From Actinoplanes sp. NBC_00393 (GTDB lineage Bacteria > Actinomycetota > Actinomycetes > Mycobacteriales > Micromonosporaceae): a stretch of DNA of 64,000 nucleotides. Shown here one piece after another: positions 57,391 through 64,000 of this stretch. The stretch is taken from positions 3,872,501-3,936,500 of the forward strand of contig NZ_CP107942.1 in NCBI RefSeq assembly GCF_036053395.1, given 5' to 3'. The notes beneath the pieces were generated by a model, which saw nothing but the letters and a program-made list of their open reading frames with translations, was not told the DNA's origin and searched no databases. The translations under genes and the position numbers were made by a program. Within the stretch, counting starts at the first letter, position 1; each line of letters starts with the position of its first letter.

Positions 57391-59061
57391 TCAGAGCGAG
57401 GGCAGCTCGCGGTCCACCAGGTTCAGCGAAGGCGCTGTCTCCGGCTTCCGGGGCACGCAGGGCAGGCACAGCACGAACCGGCTGCCGTGGGGGACGACGT
57501 CTTCGTACCAGACCCGGCCGTGATTCGCCTCGGCGAGCAACCTCGACAGGTACAGCCCGAACCCGGCGCCGGTTCGCGCTCCGGACTGGTCGGCCTGGGT
57601 GAAGCGATCGAACAGGTGCTCGACGAAGTCCGGTGGCACCCCGTTGCCCTCGTCGGTGACGGTGAACAGGACGTCGTTGCCCACCCCGTCGAGGCCCGCC
57701 GACACGTGGATGTCGCCGGGGCTGTACTTGACCGCGTTCGTGATGAAGTTGGTCAGCACCTCGTGGGTGTGCACCGGGTCGGCGAACACGGCTGTGCCGG
57801 GCGGGCCGTAGTCGACGCTGACCCGGGCACGGGCCTGCTTGGTCAGGTTGTCGGCGACGCGGGCCAGCACCCGCTCCACCGGCAGTGCGACGGGCTGGGT
57901 ATGGATCGCGCCCGGCTCGGCGCGGCAAAGTGCCAGCAGGTGCGCGGCCATGTCGAGCAACTGGTCGACCCGGCTGCCCAGCGCCTGCACGGCAGCGCGG
58001 CGTTCGTCGTCGCTGAGAGTGGCCCATTCCTGGGTCAGTTCCTCGGAGTAGGCCGAGATCACGGTCAAAGGCTGGTTGATCTCGTGGGTGAGTGTGGCGA
58101 TGATGTCGCTCTTCCAGGCGCCCGCCGCCTCCAGTTCCCGGTTGACGGCGGCCAGATGCTCGGCCCGGCGGCTCAGCTCGCGGTGCGCCCGGTCAAGGTC
58201 CTGGTGGGCCGCGGAAAGCCGGCGATGGAGACCCGCGGTCTCGGCGAGCAGCGCCCACAGCACCACCCCGGAGGAGATCAGCAGGGTGATCCGGGCCACG
58301 TAGTAGCCCACCGTGTAACGGTACGGGGCGGCCAGGAACAGGATTCCGGTCGCCATGGACGCGCTGATCGCCACCACCACCCACTGTTCCACCGGTGGTC
58401 GATGGCGCAGACTTCTGACCACGGCCAGCAGGCTGATCGCCGCGGCCGACAGCGCCGCACCCACCGCCCATCGACCGGCCACGGTCGGGGTACCGCTCTG
58501 ATAGATCCGGGGCAGCCAGTCCGCGCCGACGACCATTCCGGTCACGGCGGCCACCAGAGCGAGCGCCGTGGCGAACGCGACCGCGGCGGCGGCCCGCCGC
58601 CGGGTCAGGGCAAGCCCGCTCAATCGGGGCGGCAGCTTTGCGACGACGTACTGTTGCGCCGCGACGAGAACCGGAAAACCGCCGATGAGCAGCAGGAAGA
58701 GCCACGGCCCGCTGACCTCGGCCCACCGTGAACCGCTCCCCGATCGCTGTATCTGGGCGAAGACGATGCCGTACGGCACCATCAGCAGCGTTGAGTAGAG
58801 ATACGCCGAGGACAGGCCCAGCGTCGCCAGCCGGGCGCCGGCCAGGAACTGCTGCATCAGCAGGTGCGCGGTCAGAAGATCGGCCGACGCCATGAGGACG
58901 AAGAACGCGTTGATCAGGTTCGGGTGCACGGTGAGACGGGTGTCAGCCATCGGCGCCAGGGCCAGGGTGACCGCTAGCACCGTGATCGCGTAGACCCACA
59001 GACCCCGGCGTACCGAACCCTCTTCTGAGCGTCCCGCGCTGCTTTCGGGGTCCACGGCCAC
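57391..59061 (-). CDS. Membrane histidine kinase with MASE4-like sensor
   Basis: About 556 residues if it begins at the GTG at 59061, which follows a G-rich ribosome-site-like run; the frame is open to 59112. Eight predicted helices in the first 290 residues form a MASE4-like sensor. A coiled linker ('LDRAHRELSRRAEHLAAVNREL') is followed by the H-box 'IIATLTHEINQPLTVISAY' (about 330). The HATPase domain has 'VLTNFITNAVKYSPG' and 'ARTGAGFGLYLSRLL'. No response regulator gene is adjacent, so it is an orphan kinase. Its substrate is unknown. Confidence 0.85.
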   Translation of the reverse strand: MAVDPESSAGRSEEGSVRRGLWVYAITVLAVTLALAPMADTRLTVHPNLINAFFVLMASADLLTAHLLMQQFLAGARLATLGLSSAYLYSTLLMVPYGIVFAQIQRSGSGSRWAEVSGPWLFLLLIGGFPVLVAAQQYVVAKLPPRLSGLALTRRRAAAAVAFATALALVAAVTGMVVGADWLPRIYQSGTPTVAGRWAVGAALSAAAISLLAVVRSLRHRPPVEQWVVVAISASMATGILFLAAPYRYTVGYYVARITLLISSGVVLWALLAETAGLHRRLSAAHQDLDRAHRELSRRAEHLAAVNRELEAAGAWKSDIIATLTHEINQPLTVISAYSEELTQEWATLSDDERRAAVQALGSRVDQLLDMAAHLLALCRAEPGAIHTQPVALPVERVLARVADNLTKQARARVSVDYGPPGTAVFADPVHTHEVLTNFITNAVKYSPGDIHVSAGLDGVGNDVLFTVTDEGNGVPPDFVEHLFDRFTQADQSGARTGAGFGLYLSRLLAEANHGRVWYEDVVPHGSRFVLCLPCVPRKPETAPSLNLVDRELPSL

Positions 59062-59239
59062 CGCCCCCCACCGATCACAGATTCCCCCGGACTTGACGCT
59101 ACCGTGCGTCACCGCCGGGCTCGCCGGAATCCAGGTGATGGCCGCTGGGCCTGACCATCAGCTCAGCGGATCGCGCATCCGTTGCCCAGCACCGGCTGGA
59201 CGCAGCAGGAGCCACTGGCCGGCCGGCTCGTCCCGGGTT

Positions 59240-59938
59240 TCAACGATCGGTCGCCGCGGCGAACGTGCCGGTGATCCACGCCGGGTCGGTGATGGCGGTA
59301 CCCACCACCACGGCCGCCGCCCCGGCGTCCAGCGCGGCCCGGACGTGTCCCGGCCGGTGGTAGCGGCCCTCGGCCACGACCAGCGCCTCCGGCAGCGCCG
59401 CGGTGAGCGCCTTGACCAGGGCGAGGTCGGGGCCTTCGGGGGCCGGGGTGTACGGGGTGTAGCCGGACAGCGTGGTGGCGATCAGGTCGGCGCCGGCCGC
59501 CGCTGCGGCGATCCCCTCGGCGGTGGTGGAGACGTCGGCCATCACCAGGCCGCCGGCGGCGTGTACGGCGTCGATCGTGACCTGTAGTGGCGCGCCGTCC
59601 GGCCGCGGGCGGCCGGTGCCGTCGGTGGCGACGACCGTGGCGCCCGCCGCGAGCACTGTCAGCGCGTCCTCTGCCGTCGGGGTGATGAACACGCCGGAGG
59701 TGCCGCGCTTGGTGAGACCGATGACGGGCACCGGCACCGCGTCGGCGACGGCTTGGACGTCGGCGATGCCGCCCACTCCCCCGCACCGCACGGCGGTGGC
59801 CCCGCCGAGCACCGCGGCCCGGGCGAGGCGGGCGATGGTCGGCGAGTCCCGCAACGGATGGTCGGGGCCGGCCTGGCAGGAAACGATCAGGCTGCCACGG
59901 ATTGTCTCGGCGAACCGGGCGCGGTTCATGGCGTTCAT
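59240..59938 (-). CDS. nanE: N-acetylmannosamine-6-phosphate 2-epimerase
   Basis: A 232-residue TIM barrel from the ATG at 59938 (MNAMNRARFAE); the frame is open to an ATG at 60025. Diagnostic segments are 'SLIVSCQAGPDHPLRD', 'GGATAVRCGGVGGIADV', 'VIGLTKRG', 'ADVSTTAEG' and 'LIATTLSGYTPYT', with Lys in 'GLTKRG' and Glu in 'VVAEGRYH' as catalytic residues. It converts ManNAc-6-P to GlcNAc-6-P in sialic acid breakdown. The upstream ROK kinase and lyase support the pathway. The start region contains tandem repeats that blur the original junction. Confidence 0.9.
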   Translation of the reverse strand: MNAMNRARFAETIRGSLIVSCQAGPDHPLRDSPTIARLARAAVLGGATAVRCGGVGGIADVQAVADAVPVPVIGLTKRGTSGVFITPTAEDALTVLAAGATVVATDGTGRPRPDGAPLQVTIDAVHAAGGLVMADVSTTAEGIAAAAAGADLIATTLSGYTPYTPAPEGPDLALVKALTAALPEALVVAEGRYHRPGHVRAALDAGAAAVVVGTAITDPAWITGTFAAATDR

Positions 59939-59980
59939 GCGGTGGCCTCCGGTCCGGGATTCATACGGGCGTGTGCGCGG

Positions 59981-60100
59981 TTCATACGGCCACCTCCGAA
60001 CCGAGGGAACGCGGGCGTGCTTCATGCGGCCGGCCCCCGAACCGAGGGGCCCGGGCGTGCTTCATGAGGCCGCCTCCGGCACGAGGGTGCGGGCCAACTG
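59981..60100. repeat. 40-bp tandem repeat at the ROK kinase / nanE junction
   Basis: Units start TTCATACGGC (59981), TTCATGCGGC (60021) and TTCATGAGGC (60061), 40 bp apart; related half copies occur at 59934 and 59960. The third unit contains the kinase stop, and each unit with CAT offers a minus-strand ATG (60065, 60025). The pattern looks like local duplication of the original ATGA stop/start junction. Confidence 0.75.
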
Positions 60101-60985
60101 TGCGGCGCCGAGCAAGGGTGCGTCGGGCCCAGCCTGGGATACCAGGACCGGCACGGATCGCAGGGGCGGAAGCGCCTCGGCGCGGTATGCCTCACCGACG
60201 GTCACGGCGAACTCGGGAATGCCGTGGACCACGCCGCCGCCCAGCGTCACCGCGTCCACGTCGACGGCGGCGACCAGCCCGGCCAGCGCCCGGCCCAGCG
60301 TGCGACCCGCGGACCGGATGGCCACGCCGGCGTCCTCGTCACCGGCCCGCATCCGGGCGGCCACCTCGGTGAGCGGCAGCGCCGCGGAACCGGTGGCCCG
60401 AGAATGAAAGGCGGCGATGGCCGGTCCCGCGGCGACCGCCTCGAGGTGGTCGTCGCGGCCGCATCCGCAGGCGAGGGCGCCCCGCTGCGGCACGAGCAGG
60501 TGCGCGATCTCCCCGGCCGAGCCGTGCGGGCCCGCCACCAGACGACCGTTTCGGATCAGCGCTCCCCCGACGCCGGTGCCGACCGAGACGTGCAGCACGT
60601 CCGGGCAGTCACGCAGCGCCGGGTCACGGACCGCACCCAGTGCGGCGGCCCGCACGTCGTTGACGACCGCGACCGGCAGGCCCAGCCGGCCGGCGAGTTC
60701 GGCGCGGATCGGCGTGCCGGCCCAGCCGGGCACGATCTCGGTCGCGGACCGCACCTCTCCCGCCGAGCTGTCGATTACGCCGGGCGCCCCCACTCCGAGC
60801 GCCAGCGGCGCGGCGTGCGCACGCAGGCCGTCGACGAGTTCGGCGATCACGCACAGGATCGCGGAGGCACCGGACGGCGTGCTCACCTGCACCCGGTCCC
60901 GGATCACGCCGGCCTCGTCGACCAGCGCCGCAGCGATCTTCGTGCCGCCGATGTCGACGGCCGCGACCAGCGAAGACGTGCTCAC
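60062..60985 (-). CDS. nanK: ROK-family sugar kinase, probable N-acetylmannosamine kinase
   Basis: The GTG at 60985 overlaps the lyase stop (GTGA); 307 residues. ATP motif 'VAAVDIGGTKIAAALVDE', catalytic Asp in 'VAVVNDVRAAALG', 'VSVGTGVGGALI', and 'GSAGEIAHLLV'. The zinc motif usually written CxCGxxGCxE reads 'CGCGRDDHLEAVA': the G-C pair is replaced by Asp-His, so His may replace the third Cys ligand. No HTH, so it is an enzyme, unlike the ROK protein at 54662. The nanE and NanA-like neighbours point to ManNAc as substrate. Confidence 0.85.
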   Translation of the reverse strand: MSTSSLVAAVDIGGTKIAAALVDEAGVIRDRVQVSTPSGASAILCVIAELVDGLRAHAAPLALGVGAPGVIDSSAGEVRSATEIVPGWAGTPIRAELAGRLGLPVAVVNDVRAAALGAVRDPALRDCPDVLHVSVGTGVGGALIRNGRLVAGPHGSAGEIAHLLVPQRGALACGCGRDDHLEAVAAGPAIAAFHSRATGSAALPLTEVAARMRAGDEDAGVAIRSAGRTLGRALAGLVAAVDVDAVTLGGGVVHGIPEFAVTVGEAYRAEALPPLRSVPVLVSQAGPDAPLLGAAQLARTLVPEAAS

Positions 60986-61950
60986 AGCAACCCGGCCGCG
61001 ACCAGCAGCCGCCGCACGTAGTCGGTCTCCGCCTCGTCGAGCGGGATCTGCGGCGGGGCGGTGACCGCGTGCCTGATCACGCCGCGCAGCTGCAGCGCCG
61101 TCTTGAAGGCGCCCAGCGCGGAGGATCCCCGGCCCATCCGGGCCGGCGCCGCCGCCCGGACGATGCGCATCAGGCGCAGCAGCCGGTCCTGCTCGCGGGC
61201 GGCCTGGTCCCAGTCGCCGGCGCGGGCGTGCCGGTAGAGGGCCGCGTAGCCGTGCGGGTCGACGTTGCCGAGGCCGGGCACCACCCCGTCGGCGCCGGCG
61301 CGCAGGGCGCTGTCGACGGTCAGCTCCGAACCGGTCAGCACGCTGAACCCGGTGAGCCCGGCGTCGTTGCGGGCGGCCAGCAGGTCGCGCATTCCGGCGT
61401 CGTCGCCGGTGGAGTCCTTCAGCCCGGCCAGCACCCCATCGGCGGCCAGCCGCAGCAGCATGTCCTGCTCCAGCTTGGTGTGCACCGAGACCGGCAGGTC
61501 GTAGGCGTACACGGGAGCTTCGCACTTCTCGGCGATCAGCCGCAGATGCCGCTCCACCTCGGCCGGGTGCGTGCGGGTGTAGAACGGCGCGGTGACCACG
61601 ATGCCGGCGCAGCCGGCGCGGGCCGCCCGCCGGGCGTGATCCAGCACCCGCATCGTGGTCATGTCGATCGCGCCGATCAGCACCGGCACCTGCCCGGCGA
61701 CGTGGCGCAGGACCGCGTCGACCACGACCGCGCGGTGACCGTCCGGCAGGAAGGCCACCTCGCTGGAGGAGCCGAGGATGAACAGTCCGTCGACGCCACC
61801 GGCGAGCTGGAAGTCGACGAGCCGCAGCAGCGAGTCGACGTCGACCTCGAAGTCCGGGGTCAGCGGGGTGCACACCGGAGGGACCACACCGGTCAGCGGC
61901 GGCGCGACGGCGCCGGCGGGCGAGGGGTGGGCGGTGGCGGTGGCAGTCAT
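60982..61950 (-). CDS. nanA: DHDPS/N-acetylneuraminate lyase-family aldolase
   Basis: The ATG at 61950 overlaps the ABC ATPase stop (ATGA); 322 residues. TIM barrel with 'LFILGSSSEVAFL' (carboxylate-binding loop, S-S instead of T-T/T-G), Tyr in 'PVYAYDLPVS' (about 160), and the Schiff-base Lys in 'VLAGLKDSTGDD' (about 188). With nanK and nanE the likely reaction is cleavage of N-acetylneuraminate to ManNAc and pyruvate. Other keto-acid aldolases of this family cannot be excluded from sequence alone. An N-terminal Ala/Pro-rich extension of about 20 residues precedes the barrel. Confidence 0.82.
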   Translation of the reverse strand: MTATATAHPSPAGAVAPPLTGVVPPVCTPLTPDFEVDVDSLLRLVDFQLAGGVDGLFILGSSSEVAFLPDGHRAVVVDAVLRHVAGQVPVLIGAIDMTTMRVLDHARRAARAGCAGIVVTAPFYTRTHPAEVERHLRLIAEKCEAPVYAYDLPVSVHTKLEQDMLLRLAADGVLAGLKDSTGDDAGMRDLLAARNDAGLTGFSVLTGSELTVDSALRAGADGVVPGLGNVDPHGYAALYRHARAGDWDQAAREQDRLLRLMRIVRAAAPARMGRGSSALGAFKTALQLRGVIRHAVTAPPQIPLDEAETDYVRRLLVAAGLL

Positions 61951-62954
61951 GAGAGCTCCTGAAGGCGGGGCAGATCCGAGGGGTCGGTGATCGGGTGGTA
62001 GCAGCGGAAACGGCCGTCGGCGTCGGTGGCGTACGGCGGCATCTCGGTCGCGCAGACCTCGGTCGAGCGCCAGCACCGGGTGCGGAACGGGCAGCCCGAC
62101 GGCGGATGCACGGCGGAGGGGACCGGGCCGGTCAGCGGGACCGGCCGCATGGGATGCAGCAGGCCGGGCGCGGCCGAGAACAGGGCTTGGGTGTACGGGT
62201 GACGCCCGTGCTCGATGCGCCCGGCCGGCAGTTCCTCGACGACCCGGCCCAGGTACATGGTCAGGATCCGGTCGGCGACGCGCCGCACGGTCTGCAGGTC
62301 GTGCGAGACGAACACCATGGCCAGGCCGAGCCGGGTGCGCAGGTCGAGCAGCAGGTTGAGGATCTGCGCGCGCACCGACACGTCCAGCGCCGAGGTGGGC
62401 TCGTCGGCGACGACCAGCGCCGGTTCCAGGGCCAGCGCCCGGGCGATCGCGACGCGTTGCCGCTGGCCGCCGGACATCTGACTGGGCAGGGCGTCGCGGG
62501 CCGAGGCCGGCAGGCCGACCAGGTCCATCAGTTCGGTCACCCGCAGCTGCCGGTCACGCGGGCTGCGCCAGCGCTGTACGTCGAGCGGGTCCGCGATGAT
62601 GCGTTCCACACTGAGCCGCCGGTTCAGTGAGGTGGCCGGGTCCTGGAACACCATGCCGATCCGGCTGCCGATGTGCTGCCGGCGCCGGGACGTGCTCAGC
62701 GACCAGATGTCCGCGCCAGCGACGCGTACCGTGCCATGGGTCGGCCGTTGTAATCCGACGAGGACCTTGACCAGGGTCGACTTGCCGCAGCCGGACTCGC
62801 CGACCACCCCGAGCGTCTCCCCGGGCGCGACGCTCATGTCGGCTTTCGTGAGGGCGTGCACGCGGGCCCGGTTGAACACCGAGCCGCCGGGCGCGCGGTG
62901 CTCGACGCTGACGCCGCTGAGTTCGGCCAGCGGCTCGCGGCGTTGTTCAGTCAT
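61947..62954 (-). CDS. Opp/Dpp-type ABC importer ATPase (OppF-like)
   Basis: A 335-residue protein. Walker A 'GVVGESGCGKSTLVKVL' (about 49-65), signature 'QMSGGQRQRVAIARAL', Walker B 'ALVVADEPTSALDVS', His in 'VFVSHDLQTV'. The C-terminal oligopeptide-transporter extension has the Cys cluster 'SGCPFRTRCWRSTEVCATE' (about 287-306), an iron-sulfur or metal-type site seen in this family. It overlaps the second ATPase by 8 nt (ATGACTGA). In this operon the likely cargo is a sialic acid or amino-sugar, as in Sat-type transporters. Confidence 0.92.
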   Translation of the reverse strand: MTEQRREPLAELSGVSVEHRAPGGSVFNRARVHALTKADMSVAPGETLGVVGESGCGKSTLVKVLVGLQRPTHGTVRVAGADIWSLSTSRRRQHIGSRIGMVFQDPATSLNRRLSVERIIADPLDVQRWRSPRDRQLRVTELMDLVGLPASARDALPSQMSGGQRQRVAIARALALEPALVVADEPTSALDVSVRAQILNLLLDLRTRLGLAMVFVSHDLQTVRRVADRILTMYLGRVVEELPAGRIEHGRHPYTQALFSAAPGLLHPMRPVPLTGPVPSAVHPPSGCPFRTRCWRSTEVCATEMPPYATDADGRFRCYHPITDPSDLPRLQELS

Positions 62955-64000
62955 GGACGGCCACCTTTCCGGCCTCGATCTGCGCGGGGTGATGACAGGC
63001 CGCCAGGTGGTCGTTGACCTCGGCGAGCGGCGGGCGCTCGGTGGCGCAGACCGCGGTGGCGTGCGGGCAGCGGTCGGCGAACCGGCAGCCGGCCGGGAAG
63101 TCCGCCGGGGACGGCACGGTTCCGCGGATCTGGACCAGCCGGGGCGCCTGCGCCTCCAGCGAGAGCACCGAGCCGAGCAGCCCGCGGGTGTAGTGGTGGG
63201 TCGGCGCGGCCAGCACCTCGGGGGTACGGCCCTCCTCGACGATGCGGCCGCCGTACATCACCGCGATCCGGTCGCAGACGTCGCTGACCAGGGCCAGGTC
63301 GTGCGAAACCAGGATCAGGGCGAAGCCGAGCTCGGCGCGCAGCCGCAGCAGCAGTTGGATGACCTGGGCCTGCACGGTGACGTCGAGCGCCGTGGTGGGC
63401 TCGTCGGCGACCACGAGTTGCGGGTCCCGGGCCAGGGCCATCGCGATCACCACCCGCTGACGCTGCCCACCGGACAGCTCGTGCGGGTACGACGACAGGG
63501 TCCGGCGGGGGTCGAGGCCGACCAGATCCATCAGCTCGCCGGCCGTACGCGTGCCGCCGCGCCGGATGACCTGCTTGAGCTGTGCCCGTACGGTCATCGA
63601 GGGGTTCAGCGCGGACAGCGCGTCCTGATAGATCATCGCGATCCGCCGGCCCATGATCTGACGCCGCTGCGCGCCGCTGAGGGTGAGCAGGTCGGTGCCG
63701 GCGAACTCGATGCGCCCGCCGGTGCGGGCGCCGCGCGGGTGCAGGCCCATCACGGTCAGCGCGGTCAGCGACTTGCCGCAGCCGGATTCGCCGATCAGGC
63801 CGAGCACCTCGCCGGGCCGCACGTCGAAGCTGACGTCCTCGACGATGTCGACGCCGCGGTGGCTGCCGGCGAAACCGATCCGCAGGTCGCGCACGGACAG
63901 GATCGGCGGCGCGGTGACCGGCGGGCGCGCGGTGGCCGCCAGTCGCGCGGCGGCCTGCGCCAGGCCGGGAAGCTCGACACCGGACTCCCGCTCGGCGGCG
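62947..64000 (-). CDS. Opp/Dpp-type ABC importer ATPase (OppD-like), 5' truncated by window edge
   Basis: Walker A 'GLIGESGCGKSLTALTV', signature 'ELSGGQRQRVVIAMAL', Walker B 'QLVVADEPTTALDVT', and the Cys-containing extension 'AGCRFADRCPHATAVCATE'. The first start codon in frame in the window (GTG at 63894) would delete the conserved 'ILSV' strand before 'RDLRIGF'. The frame stays open to the window edge as an Ala/Pro-rich stretch ('ESGVELPGLAQAAARLAATA'). The protein therefore starts outside the window, perhaps as a fusion to the permease, a layout seen in actinobacteria. Confidence 0.88.
   Translation of the reverse strand, partial: AAERESGVELPGLAQAAARLAATARPPVTAPPILSVRDLRIGFAGSHRGVDIVEDVSFDVRPGEVLGLIGESGCGKSLTALTVMGLHPRGARTGGRIEFAGTDLLTLSGAQRRQIMGRRIAMIYQDALSALNPSMTVRAQLKQVIRRGGTRTAGELMDLVGLDPRRTLSSYPHELSGGQRQRVVIAMALARDPQLVVADEPTTALDVTVQAQVIQLLLRLRAELGFALILVSHDLALVSDVCDRIAVMYGGRIVEEGRTPEVLAAPTHHYTRGLLGSVLSLEAQAPRLVQIRGTVPSPADFPAGCRFADRCPHATAVCATERPPLAEVNDHLAACHHPAQIEAGKVAVHD

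Noticed and set aside
1..64000. tRNA, rRNA, riboswitch, transposase or phage genes
   Set aside because: None was recognised on either strand. A covariance-model scan could still find a small RNA that cannot be seen by eye.

Overview
The window is very GC-rich, densely coded actinobacterial chromosome. The mix of ricin-lectin exoenzymes, a Methyltransf_19 methyltransferase, c-di-GMP proteins, a class F sortase and short ATGA/GTGA gene overlaps suggests Micromonosporaceae (Actinoplanes-like). That placement is inference, since no rRNA or other phylogenetic marker is present.

0.4-17 kb is a patchwork. It holds secreted sugar-active proteins (a PQQ sugar dehydrogenase coupled to a ThuA/3-keto-disaccharide-hydrolase protein, both with ricin-B lectin ends), a SUFU protein, an MFS carrier, a Zur-box locus, a DUF4397/sortase pair, a diguanylate cyclase and folate genes (folE, pabB, folD remnant). 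Several genes here are broken or chimeric: a frameshifted LuxR-type regulator, an internally deleted SRPBCC gene, an L32/CobW fusion, and a LacI gene fused to a folD remnant.

17-36 kb holds an ABC-2 exporter divergent from a two-component system, a GGDEF-EAL protein, a subtilase with a Trp-rich tail, a CopB-type ATPase behind a CsoR-like operator, a DUF1254 protein, repeat-rich non-coding stretches, a STAS protein, a CPBP protease, an RTX-repeat protein, and an overlapping adenylate cyclase/Crp pair.

36.5-54.4 kb is the highlight: about 19 minus-strand genes, mostly overlapping by 1-14 bases, that look like one operon for taking up and dismantling glycosides by the 3-keto-sugar route, probably including C-glycosides. 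In transcription order: ABC sugar importer (binding protein, two permeases), Gfo/Idh/MocA dehydrogenase, TIM-barrel/DUF6379 pair 3, redoxin, pair 2, two GMC oxidoreductases, MFS carrier, two TIM-barrel isomerases, pair 1 (DUF6379 then TIM barrel), hydroxypyruvate-isomerase-like protein, another TIM-barrel isomerase, SDR. The three TIM-barrel + DUF6379 pairs match the alpha/beta organisation of C-glycoside deglycosidases. The GMC and Gfo/Idh/MocA enzymes match the two known kinds of glycoside 3-oxidising partner. A ROK repressor lies upstream, and a 23-bp element (CTTCTTC-N9-GCAGAAG) occurs before both the ROK gene and the operon.

56-64 kb carries a fructosamine-kinase-like protein, a DUF998 remnant, a MASE4-like histidine kinase, and an amino-sugar (sialic-acid-type) operon: Opp/Dpp-type ATPases, a NanA-like lyase, a ROK kinase and NanE. 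A 40-bp tandem repeat has displaced the NanK/NanE junction. No tRNA, rRNA, CRISPR array, transposase or phage gene was seen.
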